DNA of 64,000 bases from Sesbania bispinosa (GCA_026901365.1 QLOH01000462.1:620001-684000); one strand, 5' to 3'; shown: positions 24,247-36,482, counted from the stretch's first letter. Translations and numbers: made by a program. The notes: generated from the sequence alone by a model not told the origin.

Positions 24247-26642
24247 ACTATAGGCTGAAAGAACCCAAAAAGAATTAGAGTTTGTTTAAGGAAATCCCAA
24301 TCCACCCTATCATAAGCTTTTTCTAAATCCAATTTAAACACAAGATCACCTTTTTTTCTTGAATTTATGCTTGTAGTTAAGGATTTCTTGGAGAATAATA
24401 ACATTCTCACTAGTACCTCTACCTGGAATAAAATCACTCTGAATGGGGCCAATAATATCTTAAATAAAAGGCCTAATTCTTTGGACAATAACTTTAGTTA
24501 GGATTTTGTAGATCACATTACAAATACTTATAAGTCTAAACTCTTTAAAGTTATTGGGGTTATCAACTTTAGGAATCAGAACGATAAGTGTCTCATCAAT
24601 TTTAGGATCAAAATGACCATTTAGAAAAGCATCTTGGATAAGCCCACAAACATCATCACCCACGACATGCCAATATTGTTTGAAAAATAAAGCTTGGAAA
24701 CCATCAAGACCAGGGGGTTTGAGAGGTTTCACAGAGTTTATAGCTGTAAAATCTTCATCTTTGGTTACTGGTAACAATAATTTATCAATACCTGCAGAAG
24801 ATAAAATAGGATACTTACTTTTGATAAGCGTATTAGAAGAATTGGAAGTTTGAGAACAAAAAAGTTCTTCGTAGAATTTAATTGCTTCCAATTGAAGGAT
24901 ATCAGGGTCATCACAAACTTCACCATTGGGAAGTGTGAGCTTCTGAATCGTATTCCTTCTTCTTTTAATAATGGTCTGAGTGTGGAAAAAAACTATTATT
25001 TTTGTCACGAAATTTGACACCACCTTCCCTTGATTTTTGGTACCAGTGAATCTCTTCTTGTTCCAAAACTTTATTGTATTCTTTTATGAGATCATCTTGG
25101 AGATAACGAAGAGTTGTAATGTCAATTATTTCTAGCCTTTTCTGAATCCCTTGAATTCTTTTTTCAAGTTTTAATTTCCTGCGCTACAAATGGCCAAAAA
25201 CATCAATGTTTAAAATAATGGAATCGTTGTTAACCTCTTCAAGAGACTCGGTAGCATTATTAGCCTGAGACCAAGCTTGAGAGACAACATCCAGGATGCT
25301 TGAAATCAGAAGGGTTTGATGCCTATAACTCTCCTTCCGCCATACAACTTGAGATAAATGGGACTATGATTGGAATGGAGTCTGCAAAGGTTTTCAGCTA
25401 CAACGTTTGGGAAAGCCAATTGCCAATCCAAATCACCAAGAGCTCGGTCCAACTTCCTAGAGATGAGCCTACTGCCCTCACACCTTCTCTGCCAAATGTA
25501 CTTATTACCTACAGTATGAACATTATTTAGATTACAATCTATAAAATCAACAAATGATTATACCCTAGATTGATTAAAAGTTCCCCCTATTTGATCAGTA
25601 AATAGGAGAATCTCATTAAAATCACCAAGAAGAAACCAAGGTTTATTAATATTATTTCTCAATTTTTAAAGTAGTTCCAAAGATAATTTTTGTTAGAGGG
25701 AATAGGGCTAGCATATAAACCAGTGCTGACTCAATCGTGAGACCCTTTAGATATAAATAGAGTAATGGAATGAGAGTTATTGCCCAAAACAGAGATATAA
25801 CATTTTAGGTTATTTTTAGCCATAGCCCAAAGATCTCCATAGTGACCATTAGCCTCTAGAATATGTAGAGGATAATAACCACTAGAAGTCTAAAAAGAAC
25901 ATGTTTTCACAAACTGAACATGAGTCTCCATGCAAAAAATGATATCATGATTGTATTTCCTCATAAGCTCCTTTAAGTGACGATGGCTAGCTAAATCTAT
26001 TGTTGACCCCTCTAATGTTTCTAGCTAATAAGGAAAAATCCTGGAAATAGGAATTCATTAAAATACATGGATAAAAATAAGATTTTTTATAAAAAAGGAT
26101 ACGCCATGAGCTAATGTGCATCTGCTGAAGGTGTTCCTAAAACCAAGTCTTCATCTATATCATCATGTGATGTTTCATCCATGTCTATTTCATCATCATC
26201 TGACTGATTTGCATGTTTATCAGGTGGTTTATATATCTTCTTCTTCCAAAATGCCACGAGAATGATGAATAGATTTGGTTGGAATGTTGGTGCCTTGGGA
26301 GGTATCTTGCCTTGATTCATGACTAAGATGAAGGTTATTTGGAGCTGACTCATTAAAATTATCCACGGGATGGATCTCACTATTAGTAGTATCATTGCTG
26401 ATCCTTGCCACATTTCTTGTGATTGTCACGTTTCTGTTTTTCTCTTTTGTGGTGTCTATGTGTGTGATTTTTGCTTTCCCTTTATTGGCATTTTCCACTA
26501 ATTTCGCAATGTCAATGGTAGGTGGTGCTACTCTTGGTCTTTTTTTCTGATCCATTGGTGATTAGGTTGGCCTTGATTGTTGCTTGTATGTTCATGCTGG
26601 TTGACTATAGGATCCTGTCTTGGTTCTGGCTTGCCCGAGATA

Positions 26643-26647
26643 TCAGC
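26643..26647. other. Target site duplication, left (tcagc)
   Basis: The five bases tcagc abut the left LTR. The partner tcaac at 32965-32969 abuts the other LTR. They differ by one transition. Five bases is the usual length for Ty3/gypsy integrases. Confidence 0.75.
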
Positions 26648-27986
26648 TGTGACACCCTTCTACCCCAAACTCTTATACATTCAGCAATTAGAAATATTTA
26701 AGAAAAGTTACGCACCACATCGGGTAAAAATATTCACATTTCCACCCAATTAAAACATCATTGTTAAAGTCAATGGTTCCCAAAATAATTAATACATCAA
26801 ATGTTAACATCAAAATATCCATATTAGCCATGTAAGGCACTTAAACAGTTTACATAATTTCTTCCTAAAAGAAAATCATAAAGTAAAACCCCTACTACTA
26901 AGCCCTGATGTCACAAGTATCAGAGCGACACCCCCTTCAATCAATATTCGGCACCTGATGTGCCATCATCATCGCTTGTAAATAAACCATAGAGAAAAAG
27001 GTGAGGAAAAGAATACCAACTCATACATGCACATAGAAGGCTACCCTATCCTCACCCACACATAATCATAATTAACATCAATCACATCATCTCACACTCT
27101 CATTATCAACATATATTATCTCATCACAAGTTTATAAGACACACTTCGCAAATCATCAAGAAAACACATTTTCTACACTTAACACATAATACTCATATCA
27201 TCATTTCACATTTCAATTCCATCATAAACATAAGGTAGGTTCACTCTAAGATTATGCACACCAAAACTCATCAATATCATCCCAAAGATCATGACTTGGA
27301 ACTCCGCACAATGGACACGCCTCGTCAATCTCTCTAGTTGTTACCGATGATGGCCCTACCGTTAATCACCACACAGGCCGATAGGTTGCACAACGCTCCA
27401 CTCTAGGCTTATACAGAGACATCCGCCCCATAATATAGCCCTACTGTTATACATCACAAAGACCGGTAGGTTTCACTTCACACCACTCTAGGCTTGTGCA
27501 AAAATGTCCCCCATCATGGTCTCTGCACCCCCTCTATGGGTCCGTGCAGTTCACCTCCCGAGTTGCACCCCCTCTATGGGCCCGTGCATCTCATGTATCA
27601 TTGCACCCCTTCTACGGGAAAGTGCAAGGATATTCACCTCCTGAGTTGCACCCCCACCGTTAATCACCACAAAGGCCGGTAGGTTACACAACGCCCCACT
27701 CTAGGCTTGTGCATCTCAAGTACCACACCTCATGTGCTCAATGCATCTATATCATCATATTATCACACCTCATATGCTTGATGTATCATCATCACACACA
27801 ACACACTTTATATGCTCAAGGCATCATCATCATACATCTCATACCTCATATGCTCAATGCATCATCATTATACACAACACACCTTATATGCTCAAGGCAT
27901 CATCATCATACATCTCATACCGCATTTACTCAATACATCATCATCATACATAACACACATCTTATACTCAATACTTCAGCATCATA

Positions 27987-28076
27987 AACTCAATACATCA
28001 ATACATCATCATCATGAACTCAATACATCAATACATCATCATCATGAACTCAATACATCAATACATCATCTTTATA
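27987..28076. repeat. 30-bp minisatellite, three copies, in 3' LTR
   Basis: The unit aactcaatacatcaatacat plus catcatcatg is present three times in tandem, the last slightly changed (catcttta). The matching position in the other LTR (about 31909-31938) has one copy. Confidence 0.85.
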
Positions 28077-28188
28077 CATCACAATATTATAAACATCTAT
28101 CATCAAAGATATATTCATCTCATCATATTCACACCAAAATCAAGGTATAACAATCATCAACAGACACTAGGATCACAAAATCCACACT

Positions 28189-28394
28189 CGTAATCGATTA
28201 CAAGGCTCCTGTAATCAATTACCTGCAAACAAAACCTCTGGTAATCGATTACACACCCTCTGTAATCGATTACCAGCAGACAAACTCTGGTAATCGATTA
28301 CAGACCCCTGTAATCGATTACCTGCAAGCCAGAATCACTCTCTTGCTGCCCAGAACCCTCTGTAATCGATTACAAAGGTCTGTAATCGATTACC
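28189..28394. repeat. Array of eight ATCGAT palindromes in 3' LTR
   Basis: Eight 14-bp motifs of form (T/G)GTAATCGATTAC(A/C) occur in about 205 bp with spacers of about 8-40 bp. Motifs 1 and 2 have point changes (cgtaatcgattaca and tgtaatcaattacc). The motif is a self-complementary 12-mer, so each copy can base-pair with itself or any other. Confidence 0.92.
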
Positions 28395-29106
28395 CGCGAC
28401 ACGAGATGACAGTTCTTGCGATTTTTACCCCTTTTAAACCCTCTTATTCAACCTCTAATCAATCCTTACAGTTAATACATCAATCATACACGTTTATATC
28501 AAACAAACTCAACAAAAACATCAATCTTTACATAGATTTTCACAGTTATTCATCATAATCCCCCAATCATCAAACCCTTGTTTACCCATTTTCGCTATCC
28601 TCGCTACCCTCTTCTAATCCAGTCAAGATTCATCAAGATTCACAGAGTTAGTAATCAAACAACAGATTTTTATTATACAATACTCAATATATATATATAT
28701 ATCAATTTCGAATTTTAGAGTCTTAGAGGGTCTTATGGTTGCCCTCACTACCCAAGCCCTCCCACATGCACATACAAGAAGCACCCTCTCCCCCACCGTA
28801 CCTTGAAGGTGAAGCTCAACAGTAACGATTGGCTCTTTCTTTGATGATCACTCTGCAGCAATCTCCCCTTGCAAAGTCGTTTCTCCCCTCCTTATGGTTT
28901 CGCTTACTGACGTTTTGAAAAACTAGGATTAGGGTGAATTGATAATCTCTCCTTAGTTAAATACTTATTGGGTTGGGCCCACCCTCAACCCACTCATTCC
29001 TCTTCAATTAAAATAACATTATTCTTAAAAATACTAATATTACCAATATTATTATTTGTTTCTTTTTATTTTATTTTATTTGTCCTACAAATTTTAGGAT
29101 GTTACA

Positions 29107-29124
29107 ATTCTCCCCTCCTAAAAG
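29107..29124 (-). other. Polypurine tract of the nested gypsy element
   Basis: On the minus strand CTTTTAGGAGGGGAGAAT sits directly before the TGTAACATCC start of the 3' LTR. A purine-rich run at this place primes plus-strand synthesis in LTR retrotransposons. Confidence 0.85.
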
Positions 29125-29341
29125 AAAATTCGTCCTCGGATTTTTCTGAGATGATCAACTCTTAAAAAGACTCCCTCAACTTCTCCTAAATTAACTTAAC
29201 CTTATCTATGGTTTGTTGTACTACATATGGTCCTCAAACAAATCTTACTACTCCATCTACACCTAAGACAAACTCTTCACCACTACCCTCTTCTATAGCC
29301 TCACGACTAATCACCAAGAATGGGTCCTCTAATTGGGCTTT

Positions 29342-29683
29342 TCAAATATCCCTCAACAAATCATCACTTACTCGAATCATCTCTAGCCTCACACTATCAG
29401 AAGTCACCTCACATGCTAAACTCAAATCCCTAAACTGAGTCAAGAGATCCATTTCCTTAATCATCAAAGAACTAACGTGAAGAGATTTTCTACTTAGAGC
29501 ATCTACTACTACATTAGCCTTACCAGGGTGATAACTCAATTCAAAATCGTAGTCCTTTAGAAATTCTAACCACCTCATTTGCCTCATGTTAAACCTTTTC
29601 TCATCAAACAAATACCTAAGGCTCTTATGGTCACTAAAAACCTCAAATTTGGAAACATACAAGTAAATGAGTAATGCCTCCAC
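29342..29683 (-). pseudogene. gypsy pol fragment: RNase H
   Basis: The minus-strand frame carries SKFEVFSDHKSLRYLFDEKR, MRWLEFLKDYDFELSYHPG and KANVVVDALSRKSL, the typical RNase H region of plant Ty3/gypsy pol. The DxS motif (FSDHKSL) and the VVDALSR block are both present. Upstream, the frame is open only in pieces toward 29930 with several stops. No integrase follows before the polypurine tract. Confidence 0.85.
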
Positions 29684-29927
29684 ATCTTTAACACAAACAC
29701 AACAGCTGCTAACTCAAGATCGTGGGTAGGGTAGTTCCTCTCATGAATTTCAATTGCCTAGAAGCATAAGCTACTACTTTCCCCTCTTGCATTAACACTC
29801 CACTTAAACCCATCTTAGAAGCATCACAATACACTACAAAAGGTTTACTGAGATCAGGCAAAACTAAAACAGGTGTACTAGTCAACTTTTCTTTAAGGGT
29901 TTGGAAGCTAAGCTCACACTTACTATT

Positions 29928-30422
29928 CTACACAAAGGAAACTCCCTCATATGTAGGACAGAATCGAACTAACGCTTCAAACTTGGATATGTAGTCCGCC
30001 ACGGTGCCATCTCCTTGCTTTAACTCAAGAAACTCTATTTGCTTCTTGTTACGGACATCATGAGGAAAGTACTTCTCAAGTAACAACCTCTTGAAGTTAT
30101 CCCAGCTCCACGCGGTGCCTTCATCGATCATCCTCTGATAGGCGCTCTGCCACCAGAACCCGGCATCCCCTGATAGCATGAATGCAACTAATGTCACCTT
30201 TTGTACCATCGGGCAATCCATCGCTCTATAGATCTTCTCGATCTCAAATATCCAATCGGCAGCTGCATCAGGGTCATAACCCCCACGAAAGGTAGGTGGA
30301 TGGTTCCTCTGGAACCGAGCAAGCCAATCCACCTCATGATGTTGGTTCAGGTTGCCAACAGCCTGCGCCATAGCCATTAAGGCTTCAGCCATCACTCTAT
30401 CATTCCTACCTCCTCTAGCCAT
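29928..30422 (-). pseudogene. gypsy gag fragment (Retrotrans_gag), truncated
   Basis: From MARGGRNDRVMAEALMAMAQ the frame runs 164 residues and includes FRGGYDPDAAADWIFEIEKI, VTLVAFMLSGDAGFWWQSA and LLLEKYFPHDVRNKKQIEFL, the capsid-like core of plant gypsy Gag. It ends at GVSFV, where sequence from a different part of pol begins, so the zinc knuckle and protease are missing. The start ATG is 154 bp from the inner edge of the 5' LTR. Confidence 0.87.
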
Positions 30423-30559
30423 TACTCTTCTGATTTACAGAAAAGTAGAGAAATCAAACAAACACTCAAATCAAAACAACACAATTCACTCAATCAACAT
30501 AACACATTAACACCACAGAAGCACAGTAAACTCATAACTCAAGGCCGGTGAACCGAACT

Positions 30560-30571
30560 GCTCTGATACCA
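30560..30571 (-). other. Primer binding site, tRNA-Met type
   Basis: The minus strand reads TGGTATCAGAGC five bases after the CA end of the 5' LTR. This is the standard complement of the 3' end of plant initiator tRNA-Met, and it fixes the orientation of the element. Confidence 0.92.
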
Positions 30572-30576
30572 CAAAA

Positions 30577-32964
30577 TGTGACACCCTTCTACCCCAAACT
30601 CTTATACAGTCAGTAATTAGAAATATTTAAGAAAAGTTACGCACCACATCGGGTAAAAAGGTTCACATTTCCACCCAATTAAAACATCATTATTAAAGTC
30701 AATGGTTCCTAAAATAATTAATACATCAAATGTTAACATCAAAATATCCATATTAGCCATGTAAGGCACTTAAACAGTTTACATAATTTCTTCCTAAAAG
30801 AAAATCATAAAGTAAAACCCCTACTACTAAGCCCTAATGTCACAAGTATCAGAGCGACACCCCCTTCAATCAATATTCGGCACCTGATGTGCCATCATCA
30901 TCGCTTGTAAATAAACCACAGAGAAAATGGTGAGGAAAAGAATACCAACTCATACATGCACATAGAAGGCTACCCTATCCTCACCCACACATAATCATAA
31001 TTAACATCAATCACATCATCTCACACTCTCATTGTCAACATATATTATCTCATCACAAGTTTATAAGACAGTTCGCAAATCATCAAGAAAACACATTTTC
31101 TACACTTAACACATAATACTCATATCATCATTTCACATTTCAATTCCATCATAAACATAAGGTAGGTTCACTCTAAGATTATGCACACCAAAACTCATCA
31201 ACCCCATCCCAAAGATCATGACTTGGTACTCCGCACAATGGGTGCACCTCGTCAATCTCTCTAGTTGTTACCGATGATGGCTCTACCGTTAATCACCACA
31301 CAGGCTGATAGGTTGTACAATGCCCCACTCTAGGCTTATACAGAGACATCCGCCCCACAATATAGCCCTACCGTTATACACCATACAGGCCAGTAGGTTG
31401 CACTTCACCCCACTCTAGGCTTGTGCAAAAATGTCCCCCATCATGGTCTCTGCACCCCCTCTATGGGCTCGTGCAATTCACCTCCCGAGTTGCACCCCCT
31501 CTATGGGCCCGTGCATCTCATGTATCATTGCACCCCCTCTTTGGGCCCGTGCAAGGATATTCACCTCCTGAGTTGCACCCCCAACGTTAATCACCACAAA
31601 GGCCGGTAGGTTACACAACGCCCCACTCTAGGCTTGTGCATTTCAGGTACCACACTTCATGTGCTCAATGCATCTATATCATCATATTATCACACCTCAT
31701 ATGCTCAATACATCATTATCATACACAACACACTTTATATACTCAAGGCATCATCATACATCTCGTACCTCATATGCTCACTGCATCATCATTATACACA
31801 AGACAACTTATATGCTCAAGGCATCATCATCATACATCTCATACCTCATTTACTCAACGCATCATCGTCATACATAACACACATCTTATACTTAATACAT
31901 CATCATCATGAACTCAATACATCAATACATCATCTTCATACATCACAATATTATAAACATCTATCATCAAAGATATATTCATCTCATCATATTCACACCA
32001 AAATCAAGGTATAACAATCATCAACAGACACTAGGATCACAAAATCCACACTGGTAATCGATTACAAGGCTCCTGTAATCGATTACCTGCAAGCAAAACC
32101 TCTGGTAATCGATTACACACCCTCTGTAATCTATTACCAGCAGACGAACTCTGGTAATCGATTACAGACCCCTGTAATCGATTACCTACAAGCCAGAATC
32201 ACTCTCTTGCTGTCCAGAACACTCTGCAATTGATTACAGACCTCTGTAATCGATTACCCGCGACACGAGATGACAGTTCTTGCGATTTTTACCCCCTTTA
32301 AACCCTCTTATTCAACCTCTAATCAATCCGTACAGTTAATACATAAATCATACACGTTTATATCAAACAAACTCAACAAAAACATCAATCTTTACACAGA
32401 TTTTCACAGTTATTCATCATAATCCCCCAACCATCAAACCATTGTTTACCCCTTTTCGCTATTCTCGCTACCCTCTTCTAATCCAATCAAGATTCATCAA
32501 GATTCACAGAATTAATAATCAAACAACAGATTTTTATTATACAATACTCAATATATATATCAATTTCGAATTTTAGAGTCTTAGAGGGTCTTATGGTTGC
32601 CCTCACTACCCAAGCACTCCCACATGCACATACAAGCAACACCCTCTCCCTCATCATATCTTGAAGGTGAAGCTCAACAACAATGATTGGCTCTTTCTTT
32701 GATGACCACTCTACAGCAACCTCCCCTTGCGAAGTCGTTTCTCCCATCCTTATGGTTTCGCTTACTGACGTTTTGAAAAACTAGGATTAGGGTGAATTGA
32801 TAACCCCTCCTTACTTAAATACTTATTGGGTTGGGCCCACCCTCAACCCACTCATTCCTCTTTAATTAAAATAACATTATTCTTAAAAATACTAATATTA
32901 CCAATATTATTATTTATTTCTTTTTATTTTATTTAATTTGTCCTATAAATTTTAGGATGTTACA
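30577..32964 (-). repeat. 5' LTR of the nested gypsy element (2388 bp)
   Basis: It is collinear with 26648-29106 and differs by scattered substitutions (a few percent by eye), repeat-number changes and short indels. As the 5' LTR it would carry the element's promoter, but I could not point to a specific TATA box on the minus strand. Confidence 0.93.
32053..32258. repeat. Array of eight ATCGAT palindromes in 5' LTR
   Basis: It has the same eight positions as in the other LTR. Here motifs 4 and 7 carry changes (tgtaatctattacc and tgcaattgattaca), while motifs 1 and 2 are intact. The changes therefore arose after insertion. Confidence 0.92.
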
Positions 32965-32969
32965 TCAAC
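32965..32969. other. Target site duplication, right (tcaac)
   Basis: It is the partner of tcagc at 26643-26647, directly after the TACA end of the LTR. Confidence 0.75.
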
Positions 32970-33123
32970 AAGGGCATTAAAAGAGTTCTTTTTATAATTG
33001 TAATGTTTATTACTACTTGCAATAATGTTGCTTTTCTTTTTGTTATTTGATTGCCTTTTTTCCTCATGACCGTTAACCATTCACCATGAATTGATTCACC
33101 TGCATTAACTGTAGAATCAACAT

Positions 33124-34060
33124 TTATGTTATTACCATAATTAATATTGTTACCGTTTTGGGTTGGATGGCCACTAGTAGATGCGCCGCCATGTTTTTCC
33201 TAGACTGATGGTTGATTTGCGGTGGTTGCAACCTGTGATTGTTGTTTTTGTTTAGAACAATCTCTTGTAATATATCCATAGCATCCAAAATTGGAGTAAA
33301 GGATTTGTGATCCTTCATACTCAATTTTACACCAATTGTCACGAATATTGATCTTTCCCACAACAGGCTAATTAAGGTCTATGTCCACGCACACACGAGC
33401 AAATCTCCCTCGTTCCACTTGTAGAGTGTTAGTGTCCACTCTTACCAGATTGCCTATAGCTGCAACCATTGCTAACAAAAAGCTTTCATCATAATAAGCC
33501 AAATTTAAAGAAGGTATACGTACCCAAACCATAATTTTTTACACTCTCGCTTCATAAGAAATGAATTCTAGTGTCCAGATTGAGACAATGAGATAATGAT
33601 CGAATAACATCCAAGGACCTCCGTCAACCACCTTTTTCTCTATCTTCTGGGTGATTAAATTTAACCATGAAAAAACCAATGTCCACGTCCATGATTTCAA
33701 AACCCCAGAGAGTTTCCATAATTTGGGGAGCTTATCACACATAATATTGTGTCCTACAAATTTGCCCAAAAGCTTGATAATCAAAGCATTATACCACGGT
33801 TCACACAATTCTTGGAATACTTTGTCATCCACATGAACTATAGGTAGAAGCCTATTGCCGCCTTCCAATGTTATTTTCACTAATTGTTAAGCCAATAAAT
33901 CTACCTTTGGACGCTGCAATGGGGGTACTTTGTTACCCAGAATTTTGTCGCAAAAAGAAATCTTTATCTTAGCCTTGTTTGGTGGTTTAGCTGGTGGTAT
34001 CACCGGTAGATCCACACGACTAGCTGAGAACTCAAAGTTAGACATTAGACATAAAACCAT
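33124..34060 (-). pseudogene. LINE ORF1 remnant: DUF4283 and CCHC knuckle
   Basis: From an ATG at 34060 the minus strand reads MVLCLMSNFEFSASRVDLP and, after a stop near 33887, the DUF4283 core (LLGKFVGHNIMCDKLPKLWK, then VVDGGPWMLFDHYLIVSIW). After another stop near 33539 come VRVDTNTLQVERGRFARVCV and the knuckle CYGYITRDC. DUF4283 with a CCHC finger is the usual ORF1 of plant L1 elements. In-frame stops show that it is dead. Confidence 0.82.
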
Positions 34061-36482
34061 AGCAGAGCTCACTAAAGAACTTCTGGCTAAGGGTTTAACT
34101 AAACATAATTAAAGTAAAAGAAATTAAATCCTACAAGTAGATTAGTAATACGTTAGTGTAATTACTTACTCAAAAGAAAAAAATTAATTGAGTATTTGAA
34201 CTCATATCTACTTTATATTTAAACATCTAATAAAAAGTAAAAGGAAATAAATTAAATTATTATTTTATTAATAAAATTTTATCTTATGATTGAAAAAAGT
34301 AAAATACTAAATGAAATAAATAAAAGATAATTTATAATTTTATTGCTTATATTTCATTTTAATTCATTTCATTCTTATAATATAGTGGAATGTGGTTGAG
34401 TTTTAAGGAGTCGGGGAGCCATGGCCCATAAAGGATTTTTTTAAAAAAAATATTATATATATATATGGTTCTTAAACTTTTGTTAAAGATCCACAGGTAG
34501 AAACTCGGTGTTGGGGATTTGACCTTTATTAGTTGTGCAGCAAACTTTAGCGATCTTAGCTACTCAATAGCTAGGAAATAGCTACGAGAAGTTCCATTTT
34601 ACAAGTGGTAGTTATTTCCTAGCTATTTTATAGCTAATTTCGTGCGAGAAGCTACACCGCACAAGATTATCTTTACACCGTTGTTGGCCAGTTCTGGTAT
34701 ATGGATCTAGCTAGAAGCTGCTAATTTCAATTGGCAATTTTAGAAGCGACTTGACAAATCCTGCAGCCAGTTGACCACCAAACAACAATTCATACACAAA
34801 ACCGTGGAAGAACAATCATGGTTTTTAATTTGTCCTAGTTCAAATAAAAGTGAAGAAGGTTAGATTCTCTCTCTCTATATTCCTAAAATAGTTTAATTTT
34901 CCCTTTATAAATTTCAATTCTTAATAGGCAATTAGCAACACTCTCGTCCTCCTTTACTTATCAATGTTAATGTTAATGCTTTACATTGATAATTGTGGGA
35001 TATGTACACAAATTTCAATTCGATTTGAATTAAGGATATGTAACTATTTTAGGAAGGTAATTCTGCTCAAATCGGGTATGACTGATATTTAATATAGTTA
35101 TACATCCAAAATTTAAATCGAAAATTGAAACAACCCCCACCAGCTAATCCAAATATTCAATAACGGTGATGGATCTTGGACCCTGACTTAGTGGGTGCAA
35201 TATATTTTTAGAAAGATAAAAATTAATCATATATATATATATATATATATGAAGGTAATGAAATATGAGAGGAAAAAAGCTAGCTAATAGTTATTGTTAT
35301 TAGAGAAAAGATAAAATTTGACTGTCAAATCAAATACTTGGATAAAAAATAATAATAATCATATAAGGAAGCAAAAAATTGGGGGACAATGGATTTAGAC
35401 ATATAAAAATAGAGATGACAAAATACAAAAACTCAAGATATTTACTAGTAATTTTATCAAAGTCAGGGAGTGCATTTCCACACCTTTGACCTAAATGTAG
35501 GCCGCCACTACTCAATAGAATTAAATATCATTGTTTACAATAGACCAAATTGTCAAAAAGACCATATTAAAAGTAAGAGTTTAGTTAGTATACCCTACAC
35601 TATTATTTAATGGTGTATTATCACATCATTTAATTAGTATGACATTCCATATGGTATTAAACTCATTAAATTATTTGGTAACACATTATTGTATTATAGT
35701 GTAAAAATTCAGAGTTTTTTATACTATAAATGTGAATCCATTAAATCCTAAAAATGAACTTGTTTGTCATGTTTACTTGCCCCTTTTCCATATAACAAAA
35801 CCCAACATGTTATAAGAATATCCTCCACACCATTCCAGTAAGACCATATTATTAAAGCCAAGCCACGTATAACAACTCATCCAAATCTGATATGGAGGGC
35901 CGACCAACATGCTGGGAGGCTTCGACTGAACTTTTATATTAGGGTCTCTTTTAAAAAAATGAGGTGAATAAAAGGGGTCTTAAAAGTTAAAAAATTAAAT
36001 TATTAAGGATTGAACTTTGAATTTCTAAACCAATGTGCTATGCTTGATAATAAGTATATAAGTTTATATTTTTTTATAAATGATGTTGCTAAAACTTGGG
36101 GCCTAAAGCAAGAGCTTGAGTCACCTTAACCTTGGGCCCATCCTGCTGATATGAAAAACTATAATTAAACTTATGTGAGAAGTGCATTCCCCTCATTTCT
36201 ACAGAAAACAAAATTATAGATATCACTTTGATTTCAACAAAAAAATATCACTTTGATTAATAACCACATTTCATGAAATATGAAAGAGTCATTTTATGAT
36301 TAATTAGAGGCCAATTGATTCTTATGATATTTTGGAAAAAGTTTTGTATAATAAGCATTTCCCTATTCAAAATATATAATGAATTTCATAAAATAATTTT
36401 ATGAAAACAAAGTGGAATCTAACTTGTCAGTAGGCACCAATCCAAAAATCTGCATATGAAGTTGTGGAGACTATAGATGTTT

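Larger units (their letters stand above)
23329..25023 (-). pseudogene. LINE reverse transcriptase, broken by an internal duplication
   Basis: The minus-strand frames read the RT fingers/palm (NGEVCDDPDILQ, then GLDGFQALFFKQYWHVVGDD, then LIPKVDNPNNFKEFRLIS), then AYDRVDWDFLKQTL, GLRQGDPLSP and the catalytic FFADD, then FLKGKSSRVRLMNDIL and later SWKKNMLNRAEKLTLVKS. Stops and frameshifts separate the pieces. A 245-bp direct duplication repeats the segment from the thumb-side RT back through FADD, so the active-site coding appears twice and the order of the domain is disturbed. Confidence 0.82.
26648..29106 (-). repeat. 3' LTR of the nested gypsy element (2459 bp)
   Basis: It is a near-identical partner of 30577-32964. 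It contains CAT-rich short repeats (27720-28080), three copies of a 30-bp unit, an array of eight GTAATCGATTAC palindromes, an (AT)n run near 28690 and repeated tgcaccccctctatggg blocks near 27510-27640. It is about 70 bp longer than the other LTR, largely from two extra copies of the 30-bp unit. Short open frames inside it (for example His/Ser-rich ones) are repeat translation, not genes. Confidence 0.93.
26648..32964 (-). mobile_element. Nested Ty3/gypsy LTR retrotransposon, internally deleted
   Basis: The element is 6317 bp and inserted in the LINE. On the minus strand its order is 5' LTR (32964-30577), primer binding site, gag fragment, RNase H fragment, polypurine tract and 3' LTR (29106-26648). 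LTRs begin TGTAACATCC and end GGTGTCACA, so they have TG..CA ends. The interior is only 1470 bp. Protease, most of RT and integrase are absent, so the copy is non-autonomous. Gypsy assignment rests on the Retrotrans_gag-like block and on the RNase H block FSDHKSLRYLFDEKR...MRWLEFLKDYDF. LINE coding resumes on both sides of the insertion. Confidence 0.93.
21820..34110 (-). mobile_element. L1-like LINE retrotransposon, decayed, split by a nested LTR element
   Basis: The LINE parts are about 32970-34110 and 21820-26647, together about 6 kb, which is normal for a plant L1. In minus-strand order they hold a DUF4283 domain (33880-33539), a CCHC zinc knuckle near 33290 (CYGYITRDC), an endonuclease remnant with an LDRALGDLDW block near 25400, a reverse transcriptase (25023-23990, motifs GLRQGDPLSP and FFADD), a zf-RVT/C-terminal RT segment (22685-22383) and an RNase H domain (about 22355-21950, with HLFREGNAYAN). 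The 3' end is ...GTACCAAAAAAAA at 21828-21820. Stop codons and frameshifts occur throughout, so it is inactive. The 5' end is approximate, and I found no target duplication for the LINE. Confidence 0.88.

Noticed and set aside
27494..27682. Cys/Pro/His-rich frames starting MCKNVPHHGLC (also 31421-31609)
   Set aside because: They come from repeated tgcaccccctctatggg blocks in the LTR. Conservation between copies reflects LTR identity, not selection.
27709..28150. His/Ser/Ile-rich frames in the LTRs (also 31634-32014)
   Set aside because: They are translations of CAT-rich short repeats. They differ between the two LTRs and belong to the LTRs, so they are not proteins.
30553..30575. Resemblance of the aactgctctgataccac stretch to a plant miRNA-like sequence
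   Set aside because: It is the tRNA-Met primer binding site of the LTR element, so similarity to any sequence derived from tRNA ends is expected.
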